A DNA stretch of 64,000 nucleotides from positions 558,001 through 622,000 of the forward strand of contig NZ_RKLN01000001.1 of the NCBI RefSeq assembly GCF_004011835.1, written 5' to 3'. Positions 32,783-41,307 of this stretch are shown in pieces. A model generated the notes under the pieces. That model saw only the letters and a list, made by a program, of their open reading frames with translations, was not told the DNA's origin and did not search any database. The DNA is from Rhodococcus spongiicola. Lineage in GTDB: Bacteria; Actinomycetota; Actinomycetes; Mycobacteriales; Mycobacteriaceae. The translations under genes were made by a program, and so were the position numbers. Within the stretch, counting starts at the first letter, position 1. Each line of letters starts with the position of its first letter.

Positions 32783-33940
32783 TCAGCTACCGGCGCTGCC
32801 CGTCGATCCGGCGCCGGCACCGGCACCCGCGAACGAGCCCGCACCCGCCGAACCGGAGCTGCCCGCCGACCCGGCACCGGCGAACGGCCCTGCGAACGAG
32901 CCGGTGTCGATGCACAACGAGCCCAGGCACTTCTCGACGGCGATCACCGACACCGTGTCGTCAGCGTTGTTGGTGACGTAGACGCGGGTCCCGTGCGGGT
33001 TCACCGCCACCCGGATCGGTTGGTCCCCGACTGTGATGGTGTCGACGACCGTGTTGGTGGAGGTGTCGATCACATCCACCGTGTCGTCACCGAAGTTGGT
33101 GACGTAGACGCGGGACCCGTCCCGGTTTACCGCCACCCCTGCCGGTTGGGTCCCGACCGTGATGGTGTCGACGACCGTGTTGGTGGAGGTGTCGATCACA
33201 TCCACCGTGCCGTCACCGAAGTTGGTGACGTAGACGCGGGACCCGTCCCGGTTGACCGCCACCCCGTTCGCGCTCCCGACCGCGATGGTGTCGATGACCG
33301 TGTTGGTGGAGGTATCGATCACCGACACCGTGTTGTCAGCATTGTTGGCGACGTAGACGCGGGACCCGCCCCGGTTGACCGCCACCCCGAACGGGTCGTT
33401 TCCGACCGTGATGGTGTCGATCACCGTATTGGTGAAGGCGTTGATCACCGACACCGTGTCGTCGTTGGCGTTGGCGACGTAGACGCGGGATCCGTCCCGG
33501 TTCACCGCCACCCCGAACGGGGCGTCCCCGACCGTGATGGTGTCGATCACCGTGTTGGTGAAGGTGTCGATCACCGATACCGAATCGTCGGACCGGTTGG
33601 TGACGTAGGCGCGGGTTCCGAGCGGGTTCACCGCTACTATGAACGGTTGGTCCCCGGCTGTGATGGTGTCGATCACCGTGTTGGTGAAGGCGTTGATCAC
33701 CGACACCGTGTCGTCGTTGGCGTTGGGGACGTAGACGCGGGTCCCGAGCGGGGAGACTGCTACCCCGACCGGGGCGTCCCCGACCGTGATGGTGTCGATG
33801 ACGGTGTCCGCCACCGCGGCCCCCGCCCCGATCCCGGCCATTCCCAGCGCCATCGCGGAAGTAGCGGTCATCCCGAACACCAGGCGGGCTGTGCGCCCCC
33901 CGACTGTGCGGTGACTTCGAAAACCACTGAGCCGATTCAC
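32783..33940 (-). CDS. Secreted seven-bladed YVTN beta-propeller protein with Gly/Ala/Ser tail
   Basis: A 385-residue exported protein. The start is a GTG at 33940 with AGGAG 6 bp upstream. A signal peptide ends at about residue 45 (GAGAAVADT). Seven blades of about 42 residues follow, with VYVPN, AYVTN, VYVAN (twice) and VYVTN (three times), each ending VSVI or VDVI, then NTVIDTITVG. This is a complete ring. A short Cys pair segment (EKCLGSLCIDTG) leads to a low-complexity tail of Gly/Ala/Ser with Phe. Blades 5 and 6 are nearly identical at DNA level. Flanked on both sides by IS30 remnants, so probably acquired or moved. Ligand unknown. Confidence 0.85.
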   Translation of the reverse strand: MNRLSGFRSHRTVGGRTARLVFGMTATSAMALGMAGIGAGAAVADTVIDTITVGDAPVGVAVSPLGTRVYVPNANDDTVSVINAFTNTVIDTITAGDQPFIVAVNPLGTRAYVTNRSDDSVSVIDTFTNTVIDTITVGDAPFGVAVNRDGSRVYVANANDDTVSVINAFTNTVIDTITVGNDPFGVAVNRGGSRVYVANNADNTVSVIDTSTNTVIDTIAVGSANGVAVNRDGSRVYVTNFGDGTVDVIDTSTNTVVDTITVGTQPAGVAVNRDGSRVYVTNFGDDTVDVIDTSTNTVVDTITVGDQPIRVAVNPHGTRVYVTNNADDTVSVIAVEKCLGSLCIDTGSFAGPFAGAGSAGSSGSAGAGSFAGAGAGAGSTGSAGS

Positions 33941-34179
33941 ATTTTTCTCCTACACCAGAGGAATAAAACGGACAGGCCATGCAGTTACACAAACCCGGCG
34001 GCCGAATACGACCACCAGCCGAAAGGAGGCTAACAACAACAATCCAGATCAGACCGCGGAATCACCGAAAGGCCGCATCACCGAAAGGCCGCACAATAAC
34101 CAAGACATCAGCAATCGGCGCCGCTGCGGCGTCGCAATCCTCATGCGCCGGTGATCATCGACGCGGCCGTATTGCCCCC

Positions 34180-34268
34180 TATGTTCTTATCGACCGGGAG
34201 ACCCCGGCCGATCGTCTGCGTGATCTACTTACCGTCTAAACCAGGCGGTGTTGTAACGACCCCCCGGC
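34180..34268 (+). mobile_element. Second IS30-family remnant (transposase C-terminus and right end)
   Basis: The frame ends RETPADRLRDLLTV at the TAA 34237-34239, matching ETPAERLRDLLTA of the first remnant. It is followed by GGTGTTGTAACGACCCCCC, the same end sequence. Only about 15 codons survive. The rest of the 33941-34340 interval has a 16-bp tandem repeat (ATCACCGAAAGGCCGC at 34061-34076 and 34077-34092) and no supported gene. Confidence 0.65.
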
Positions 34269-34340
34269 ATCCGCCCTCAGGGTGGGGGCGTTCTCGTGCG
34301 CGGGGTAGGCACGGAACAGGACGCGTGGTTTGATCCCGGT

Positions 34341-35060
34341 ATGAAACGGACAGTTGGAACGCGCAGCATCACGGCGGTCGGGATCCTCGCTATATGCACA
34401 GTCGGGCTCTCCGCATGCGCCGGCGCCGACACCGCCGACACCGACGGCAACTCGGTCTCCATCTCGAAGGCCGCAGCAGCCCCTCGCCCTGCCACGTACA
34501 CGCTGAGCGAGATCGGCGATTACGGATACACGGCGACCGTCTCCACCGCCGACACCGACTCGATCGGCGCGGCCTGGACCATGATCCGCGGCCAACTCCT
34601 CGACACCAAACCCGACGGCGCATACTTCGTCAACTTCACCTGCGCCGACCCTGCACCCGGTAAGGATCCCCTTCTGGGCACCGCCAAGGTCGCGGTCGGA
34701 CAGCTCGGCGCCACGCAGACCGGGATCGACGCCGGCAAGGGCTCGATCGACTACGTGCCAGGCGCCCGGTGCGGCGAGGACCCCGGCTACCAGTCCCAGG
34801 TCGATCGCAACGCCCCCCTCGACGCCGATGCGGTCAACGACCTCTGCCGCGAGTTCATCGAAGAGAAGTACGTCGTCCAGCAGCTACCCGTCGACATCGC
34901 CAACGAACGCACCGAGCAGAACTCCGACGGCAAGTGGACCGCTACCGGAACCTCTCAGGGCGCAAGCAAATACGGAGCCGAAACCGCGACGATCACCTAC
35001 ACCTGCACCGTCTCCAACACGACCGGCGCACTGTCCAGCAACGTCGAGTTCACCACGTAG
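34341..35060 (+). CDS. Secreted lipoprotein of unknown function
   Basis: A 239-residue protein with a lipoprotein signal: n-region MKRTVGTR, hydrophobic core, and lipobox LSAC, so the mature protein begins at Cys26 and is anchored outside the membrane. I chose ATG 34341 because it gives a standard signal length. The mature part has two Cys-containing segments (VNFTCADPAPGKDP, GARCGEDPGYQ), a third Cys in NDLCREF, and a last one in TYTCTVSN. No catalytic motif is recognised. Homologues, if any, are probably confined to related actinobacteria. It follows the IS30/YVTN patch. Confidence 0.75.
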   Translation: MKRTVGTRSITAVGILAICTVGLSACAGADTADTDGNSVSISKAAAAPRPATYTLSEIGDYGYTATVSTADTDSIGAAWTMIRGQLLDTKPDGAYFVNFTCADPAPGKDPLLGTAKVAVGQLGATQTGIDAGKGSIDYVPGARCGEDPGYQSQVDRNAPLDADAVNDLCREFIEEKYVVQQLPVDIANERTEQNSDGKWTATGTSQGASKYGAETATITYTCTVSNTTGALSSNVEFTT

Positions 35061-35267
35061 CAGTGGTCATCGCGGACCGACTCCATGTGCGATGTCGTTC
35101 TGGGCACGCAGGCCATTCGATGGTGAGGGATTGACAACTGTCCGAAACCGATATCAGATGATCCGAAGCGTTGCTTCGACCCGAGAAGCGGTTGTGGGTT
35201 GATTGCTGGTCGCGTGGCGTTGCGCATACGTTTCCCTGTCGCGCGCCACCACCTACCGAGGAGTGGG

Positions 35268-36491
35268 GTGTTGCCGACGCACGACTTGCAGGAGTTGGTC
35301 GATCACCTAGCTGCGCGGTTGCAACGATCCGTCACGGTCACCGACCCGGATATTCGAATCCTTGCCACTAGCGCGCACTACGGAGACGAGGACGAGGCCC
35401 GGGTTCGGGCAGTGTTGGCTCGGGTTGCGCTACCCGAGGTCTATCGACACATCCATTCCTTCGAGGTCCGAAGTTGGAGCGAACCCGGTACCGTTTCTGC
35501 CGCACCGGAGTTGGGCTTCGAGCAGCGATTCGTGATCCCGATCCGGCAAGGCCGAACCCTGCTGGCCCTGCTCATGGTCATCGATCGGACCGAGAGCGGC
35601 CTCACCGATGTCGAACTGAATGCGGCGATGCAGACGACTCGAGCGATAGTCGGCATTCTCGATCGCGACCAGGCAGGCCAACAGCAACGGCGGGCACAAC
35701 GCTCCAAGCTCCTCTCCGACCTTCTCAGTGATCACGATGCCGCGCGAGAGCAGGCTCGCTCGCAAGCAGCCCACATCATGGGCGGTCCAGTCGAGCAAGC
35801 CGTGGTCATGACGATGAAGATCGGCAGCGCGAGCCTCTACGGCACTGAGGTTGACCTCGAGGTCGATGCCGGGCTGGCAAACGCGGAGCTGAGGGAGGGC
35901 TCTCGGCTGGCGCACGTGTACGAGGGCGGAGTTGCGACGATTTGCTCGGTCACCGAACAGCCACCAGGCAAGGACCGCATTCTCGAGCAAGGAAGACACA
36001 TCCTGGACTCGGTGAGTTCCCTTCTCGACGAGAGTTCCTGCTGCACAATGGGATTGTGCGATACCCCGACACAGCTGAGTATGATGCGTACGGCGCAGAA
36101 GAATTCACGACTGGCCGCCGAGGCTGCAACGCTGCTCCCCCAGTTCCGACCGTTGGCGACGTATTCCGATCTCGGGGTGTTTTCCGTCCTCTTGCGGCTA
36201 CAGCGCGAGGATCTCGGAGAGGTAGTTCCGTCAAATCTGCGCCGACTTCTCGAGAATGACTCTCACGGTGTGCTCGGCGAGACACTGACGCTGTACCTAG
36301 CCTCGGGCGGATCGATACCTGTTACCGCCCAACGCCTTAGGTTGCACCGCACGTCGCTCTACTACCGCCTGAACCAGATCGAGACGCAGCTCGAGATGAG
36401 CCTCCACGATGGCGAGGTACGCCAACTTCTCCACCTCGGTCTCAAGGCAATGGAACTACTCGACGCCTACACCCGCTTGCAAGACAACTGA
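35268..36491 (+). CDS. PucR/CdaR-type transcriptional regulator
   Basis: A 407-residue regulator. The start is a GTG at 35268 with GAGGAG just upstream. The N-terminal sensor half carries TVTDPDIRILATSAHYGDED and RFVIPIRQGRTLLALLMVID, resembling a GAF or sugar-diacid recognition fold. The C-terminal PucR HTH_30 has VTAQRLRLHRTSLYYRLNQI. The next gene on the same strand is a class II aldolase 199 bp downstream, the likely target. Such regulators usually activate catabolic genes in response to the substrate; the inducer here is unknown. Confidence 0.85.
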   Translation: MLPTHDLQELVDHLAARLQRSVTVTDPDIRILATSAHYGDEDEARVRAVLARVALPEVYRHIHSFEVRSWSEPGTVSAAPELGFEQRFVIPIRQGRTLLALLMVIDRTESGLTDVELNAAMQTTRAIVGILDRDQAGQQQRRAQRSKLLSDLLSDHDAAREQARSQAAHIMGGPVEQAVVMTMKIGSASLYGTEVDLEVDAGLANAELREGSRLAHVYEGGVATICSVTEQPPGKDRILEQGRHILDSVSSLLDESSCCTMGLCDTPTQLSMMRTAQKNSRLAAEAATLLPQFRPLATYSDLGVFSVLLRLQREDLGEVVPSNLRRLLENDSHGVLGETLTLYLASGGSIPVTAQRLRLHRTSLYYRLNQIETQLEMSLHDGEVRQLLHLGLKAMELLDAYTRLQDN

Positions 36492-36690
36492 GCGGAACGG
36501 CTGCCCAGGTGATCGACTCCACAGCCGACGCGGAAACCGCTCGACGAGCGCATTACTACGAACCGTGAAAGTAGCAGCCTCATCTCGCGACAAAGCGCGG
36601 TTGTACGCTACGCCCCTCACGCCGACGATTGCGTTAGGCATCCAAGACAGGTTGCGAGCGCGACATCTACTCGCCGAAAGGAGAGACGCC

Positions 36691-37503
36691 ATGACCGACA
36701 CGGCGCAGCGCCAATCCATCTACCAACCCGTGCAACCGGGGCTGAACTTCCCTGAGCTACCAACGTTCAAATCTGCGGAAGAAGATCGCAAGCATCGAAA
36801 AGAACGTCTCGCGGCAGCGTGCCGCGCTTTCGACAAGTTCGGCTTCAGCTACGGAACTGGCGGTCACCTTACAGTCCGCGATCCGGAAGACCCTGATCTC
36901 TATTGGACGAATCCATTCGCCGTGCCGTTCGCGCACGTCAAGGTGTCAAACCTGATCCTTGTCGATCACAGCGGCAGGGTCGTGGAAGGCAACTATGCCG
37001 CGAATCGCGCCGGCTTCGTCCTGCACTCGGCAATACATGAGGCGAATCCCGACATCGTGGCGTCCTGCCATGCCCACACGGTTCACGGGGCGGCCTGGGC
37101 CGCCATGGGGCGGCTGCTACCACCCAATACACAGGATGTCTGTGTGTTCTTCGAGCACCACGCCGTCATCGAGGAAGAAGCCGGCGCGATCGTCGTCGAA
37201 GTCGATGCGGGAAAGGCTGTCGGTTCGAGGTTCGGCAACAACAAGGCCGTCATCCACCAGAACCACGGGCTGTTCTCGGCCGGAACACACAGCATTGACG
37301 AAGCGGCCTGGTGGTTCATCGCCCTGGAGCATGCCTGCCGGGTGCAGCTGTTGATCGAGGCGTCGGCAACGCCGCCGAAGCCGGTCGCACCGGAGGCGGC
37401 GCGGCACACCCGCCACCACTTCGGTACCCCGTACATGGGGTGGCTCAACTTTCAGCCCATCTACGAGAGCCTTGTCCACGACCAGCCCGATCTGTTGACC
37501 TGA
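36691..37503 (+). CDS. Class II aldolase/adducin family protein
   Basis: A 270-residue protein of the metal-dependent class II aldolase family, which cleaves or forms sugar-phosphate or hydroxy-acid C-C bonds, or in some members decarboxylates. Metal-binding His residues are in VASCHAHTVHG, with further His in FFEHHAVIEEE and HQNHGLFSAGTHSIDEAAWW. Start ATG 36691 has AAAGGAGAG upstream. The upstream PucR-type regulator probably controls it. No adjacent kinase or isomerase hints at the substrate. Confidence 0.88.
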   Translation: MTDTAQRQSIYQPVQPGLNFPELPTFKSAEEDRKHRKERLAAACRAFDKFGFSYGTGGHLTVRDPEDPDLYWTNPFAVPFAHVKVSNLILVDHSGRVVEGNYAANRAGFVLHSAIHEANPDIVASCHAHTVHGAAWAAMGRLLPPNTQDVCVFFEHHAVIEEEAGAIVVEVDAGKAVGSRFGNNKAVIHQNHGLFSAGTHSIDEAAWWFIALEHACRVQLLIEASATPPKPVAPEAARHTRHHFGTPYMGWLNFQPIYESLVHDQPDLLT

Positions 37504-37521
37504 CGGGCACTTGCGAAAGTG

Positions 37522-37559
37522 AAACTAGACTGCGGTTCTGAAATTGGACTACGGTTTTG
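37522..37559 (+). promoter_or_regulatory. 19-bp tandem repeat operator before the TetR gene
   Basis: AAACTAGACTGCGGTTCTG (37522-37540) and AAATTGGACTACGGTTTTG (37541-37559) are directly adjacent and match at 15 of 19 positions. They end 3 bp before the TetR start codon, where an autorepressor would block transcription. Confidence 0.55.
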
Positions 37560-37562
37560 CTC

Positions 37563-38225
37563 ATGGACTCCCTACTCGACAGCGACCGCGACCGGCGGCG
37601 GCGGCGCACCCGCACATCGGTGCTCGATGCTGCCGAGGCCCTGTTCACCGAACGCGGGTACCGCCAAACCTCGGTAGAGGACCTCGCGAAGGCTGCGGAC
37701 GTTGCCGTGACCTCGGTCTATGGCAACTTCGCCGGCGGCAAGGCGGAGGTCTACGCAGTGCTGGGATGCCGGACCGCGCGTGACCATGCGGCCCGGATGG
37801 CGGAGGTCGTCGACGCCGCACCGGACGGCGCGGCCGCTGCCCGCGCGGCACTGGCCGAATACATCCGGTTCCATCGGGACTGCCCCCTGGCCTTCCGCCT
37901 CCTCGGCTTGACCGACATCGCCGACACGGCATCAGGGCACGAATCGAGCGGGGCCGACGTGGCCGGGCGGGCGCGGGCAGAGATCGCGACCCGTCTCGGT
38001 GGTGTGGTCGACCACGTTGTGCGGCGGGTGTCGCGATCGACGGGCGACGAGGACGACGCCCGGACGGCTGTCCTGCTCGGGTGGGCATCCGTCAACGGCA
38101 TCCTGAGCCTGCTTCAACAGAACCTGATCGACGAGAAGACTGCCGACAACCTGCTGGGCGCGGCCGTCGAAGCCTCCCTGTCCCGCCTGGCGCAGACCGA
38201 TTGGAGCGACATTGCAACCCGGTGA
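37563..38225 (+). CDS. TetR-family transcriptional regulator
   Basis: A 220-residue regulator. The N-terminal HTH spans about 15-60: RTSVLDAAEALFTERGYRQT, then VEDLAKAADVAVTSVYGNFA. The C-terminal ligand domain is Ala-rich and helical. I use ATG 37563; a TTG two codons earlier is possible. It overlaps the next gene (HD-domain protein) by 14 bp, so the pair is an operon. A 19-bp tandem repeat just upstream is its probable operator. Ligand unknown. Confidence 0.9.
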   Translation: MDSLLDSDRDRRRRRTRTSVLDAAEALFTERGYRQTSVEDLAKAADVAVTSVYGNFAGGKAEVYAVLGCRTARDHAARMAEVVDAAPDGAAAARAALAEYIRFHRDCPLAFRLLGLTDIADTASGHESSGADVAGRARAEIATRLGGVVDHVVRRVSRSTGDEDDARTAVLLGWASVNGILSLLQQNLIDEKTADNLLGAAVEASLSRLAQTDWSDIATR

Positions 38226-38940
38226 GAAGACTCGGCAACCCGGTGAGAAGAGCCGCGGCGAACGAGTCCGCCTCGGCGCCCGCGCACTGTTGAACGCCAC
38301 CCTCGAAGTCCCGCGGGCCACGCTCGGCCCCCGTGTCGGCACCGATCGACCGCTCACTACCGCGCCCGCCACGCCCGTCTGCGTCGAGGCCGACGAGCTG
38401 GCGAAGCAGACGCTCACGCCCGCCATCTACGAGCACAGTCGACGCTGCTGGCAATGGGCTTGTGCGCTGGCCGATATCGACGAGATCACCCCTGACGCGG
38501 AAGCGCTGTTCGTCGCCTGCATGCTCCACGACATCGAACTCGGAACCAAAGAGCCCGGCGTCGGGTGCTTCGTCACCGCCAGCGGCGCGGTCGCCGCCGG
38601 GCACTGTCGCGATGCCGGTCGTCCGGAACTGGCTGATCTGGTCGAGCCCGCCATCCTCGGGCACTTCGATCCCACCCCTGGCCCGGCGCCCGAGCAGCGT
38701 GCACTCCACGACGCAGCGCACCTCGACGTCGTCGGGTACCGGCTTCGCGAGCTCACCCGAACCTTCGTCACCCACGTACTCGACGCCCATCCACGCGACG
38801 GGTTCCCGCAGGAGTTCCTCGCTGCCATGCGGACCGAGGCACGCCTACGGCCTCGTTCGGTCGCTGCCACCATGTATCGATCGGGGCTTGCACTGCCGCT
38901 ACGCCTCAACCCACTCGATGGGCGCGGTTCACAAGCTTGA
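38212..38940 (+). CDS. HD-domain protein
   Basis: A protein of up to 242 residues with a metal-dependent HD hydrolase fold. The first His lies in YEHSRRCWQWA and the HD pair in ACMLHDIELG, with later His and Asp in LGHFDPTPG and HDAAHLDVVGYR. The start is a TTG at 38212 overlapping the TetR gene; the first 14 residues contain a duplicated QPGEK caused by a 21-bp direct repeat (38214-38252), so the true start may be later. HD proteins hydrolyse nucleotides or other phosphoesters; this resembles the small cyanamide-hydratase-like HD group, but substrate is not established. Confidence 0.75.
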   Translation: MQPGEKTRQPGEKSRGERVRLGARALLNATLEVPRATLGPRVGTDRPLTTAPATPVCVEADELAKQTLTPAIYEHSRRCWQWACALADIDEITPDAEALFVACMLHDIELGTKEPGVGCFVTASGAVAAGHCRDAGRPELADLVEPAILGHFDPTPGPAPEQRALHDAAHLDVVGYRLRELTRTFVTHVLDAHPRDGFPQEFLAAMRTEARLRPRSVAATMYRSGLALPLRLNPLDGRGSQA

Positions 38941-38988
38941 GGGCCTCGAGACCGCACTCATCCGAGGGTCGCCCAGAAACTTTGTGGT

Positions 38989-41226
38989 TCAGCCGGACTC
39001 GTCGCGGACGTCGTCAGGTGACTTGTCCTCACGCAGCCCCCGCCAGCTCGGATGTCGGAGCCGACCGCTGTCGGTGCGGTCCCGGAACCGGACCTCCCCG
39101 ACGATCTTCGGTGTCACCCACACGGTCTCGCGTCCGCTGACCGCGGGTACGTCACCGATGAAGGGGCTGGTCCTGCGTTCGAGCGGGGCCAGCACCGCGC
39201 CCACACGGTCGAGTTCGCGCTCACTGAATCCGGCGCCGACACGGCCGATGTAGCGGAGACCACCGTCGCCTGGCACCCCCAGCAGCAACGAGCCGAACCG
39301 CCCACTTCGTGCGCCGTATCCACTGACCCAGCCACCGATGACGGCCTCCTGGGTGTGCCAGTTCTTGGTCTTGATCCACGCCGACCCCCGCCTGCCGGGC
39401 AAATAGATCGAGTCACGGCGCTTTGCGACGATGCCCTCGAGGTCACGGCTGCGTTCGACGACGTCTTGGGCCGAGCCCGTCAGCTGCGGCGGGACGACGA
39501 GCCCGTCCACCGCCGCCGCGAGCGCATCGAGCACCTGCCGACGGTCGTCGTAACGCTTGCGTAGCAACGACACACCGTCCAGGTACAGGATGTCGAAGGG
39601 CCAGAACACCGGCGCTCCTCCAGCCTGCAGGCCCGTGAAACTCGTGTGTCCGGCTTCGTCGAGGCTGACCACCTCACCGTCGAGCACCATCCGGTGCCCG
39701 TCGAGGGTGGTCGCCAAGGTCTGCAACGCCGGGTACCGGTCGGTCACATCGTTGCCGGCGCGGCCCCGCAGGGTGATCCTCTCGCCGTCGAACTCGACGA
39801 TCAGCCGGACTCCGTCCCACTTGCCCTCGAAGGCCCACTCGGCGGGATCGAGGCCGTCGATGCTCCCGGCGGTGGCGAGCATCGGCCGCAACGCGCGCGG
39901 CAACTCTCCGCCGTTTCCGCCGTCCTTCATCCGGTGCATCAGCCACTGGTCGCCGTCGGTCCGGATGAGCGCGAACTGTCCCTCGACGCGCTGACCGAAC
40001 AGACGAACGATCACCTCGTCATCGAGCCACTTGATCGGCTCGTAAGTGCCTGCATCCCAGATGCTCACGGTTCCACCACCGTACTCACCCTTTGGTATCG
40101 ATCCCGAGAACGTCGCGTACTCGAGGGGATGGTCCTCGGTCTGCACGGCCAGTCGGTTCTCCTCGGGAGAAGTCGGAACACCGCGCGGCACGGCCCACGA
40201 GACCATCACACCGCCACGTTCGAGCCGGAAGTCGTAGTGCAGACGCCTGGCGTGGTGTTCCTGGATAACGAACGAATTCCCTTCACCCCCTTCGGCTTCC
40301 GTTCGTGGCATCGGTTCCGGGGTGCGCGCGGGATCACGCTTGCGCCGGTACTCGGTCAGGGTGTCCATCTTCGCGTCGAGATCGGCGAGCAGATCACCCA
40401 TCCGCCGGTAGCGTTCGAGGACCTCGTCGAACCGCAGATGGCGCAGCAGCGGATCCTCGAGTTCCTGCCACGTGCGGGGCGCGGCGACGGTCGGCGCGGC
40501 GCGACCGCGCATCGAGTAGGGCGCGATCGTGGTCTTGGCGGGATTGTTCTGGCTCCAGTCCAGGAACACCTTTCGGTCCCGCACCGACTTCGACATCGTC
40601 GCCGTCACGAGATCGGGATGGAGTTGTTCGAGACTGGTGGCGACCTTGCGCGCCACGGTCGACGCACCACCGGGGGCGAGCGTGCGGTCGAGCGACACGT
40701 AGACGTGAATCCCCTTGCTACCGCTCGTGACCGGGTATGCGGTCCACCCGAGCGTCGCGACGAGATCCCGCACCGCAATTGCCACCCGCGCGCACTCGAG
40801 CAGGCCGACACCCTCGCCGGGGTCCAGGTCGAAGACCAACCGGGTCACCGGCCCCGGCTCGCCATCGACGAATCGCCATTGCGGTACATGCACTTCCAGC
40901 GCAGCCTGCTGCCCGATCCACGCGAGAGCGGCCGCGGAGTCGATGATGGGATAGCGGACGGTGCGGTCCTTGTGGTGAACGGCGTGGCTCGTGAGCCACT
41001 TCGGCGCCGACGCCGCGAGGTTCTTCTCGAAGAACGACGGCGCATCCACCCCGTTCGGCCAACGCTTACGGGTGACCGGACGGTCGACGACATGCGGAAG
41101 CATGGCGGGTGCGATCGCGGTGTAGTAATCGATCACCTCGCCCTTCGTGGTACCCGTGGCCGGGTACAGCACCTTGTCCAACCTGCTCACAGCCACGCGA
41201 CGGCCGTCGATCGTCCGTGTGGGCAT
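38989..41226 (-). CDS. ligD: Multifunctional ATP-dependent DNA ligase D
   Basis: A 745-residue bacterial NHEJ protein with three domains in the mycobacterial order. Primase-polymerase (about 10-290) has metal-binding Asp133 and Asp135 in VFDLDPGEG. The 3'-phosphoesterase (about 305-430) has VIQEHHARRLHYDFRLE. The ATP ligase (about 445-745) has nucleotidyl Lys469 in EGKWDGVR and SAWIKTKNW. ATG 41226 has GGGGAGGTG upstream. LigD fills and seals double-strand breaks with Ku. No ku gene is in the window, so the partner must lie elsewhere. Confidence 0.95.
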   Translation of the reverse strand: MPTRTIDGRRVAVSRLDKVLYPATGTTKGEVIDYYTAIAPAMLPHVVDRPVTRKRWPNGVDAPSFFEKNLAASAPKWLTSHAVHHKDRTVRYPIIDSAAALAWIGQQAALEVHVPQWRFVDGEPGPVTRLVFDLDPGEGVGLLECARVAIAVRDLVATLGWTAYPVTSGSKGIHVYVSLDRTLAPGGASTVARKVATSLEQLHPDLVTATMSKSVRDRKVFLDWSQNNPAKTTIAPYSMRGRAAPTVAAPRTWQELEDPLLRHLRFDEVLERYRRMGDLLADLDAKMDTLTEYRRKRDPARTPEPMPRTEAEGGEGNSFVIQEHHARRLHYDFRLERGGVMVSWAVPRGVPTSPEENRLAVQTEDHPLEYATFSGSIPKGEYGGGTVSIWDAGTYEPIKWLDDEVIVRLFGQRVEGQFALIRTDGDQWLMHRMKDGGNGGELPRALRPMLATAGSIDGLDPAEWAFEGKWDGVRLIVEFDGERITLRGRAGNDVTDRYPALQTLATTLDGHRMVLDGEVVSLDEAGHTSFTGLQAGGAPVFWPFDILYLDGVSLLRKRYDDRRQVLDALAAAVDGLVVPPQLTGSAQDVVERSRDLEGIVAKRRDSIYLPGRRGSAWIKTKNWHTQEAVIGGWVSGYGARSGRFGSLLLGVPGDGGLRYIGRVGAGFSERELDRVGAVLAPLERRTSPFIGDVPAVSGRETVWVTPKIVGEVRFRDRTDSGRLRHPSWRGLREDKSPDDVRDESG

Positions 41227-41307
41227 GCGGGCACCTCCCCTGGACCGACACCCTGTACGCACATTGTGCGCCGTCGACTCACCCGCGGCACGGAACTGCG
41301 CTATTAC

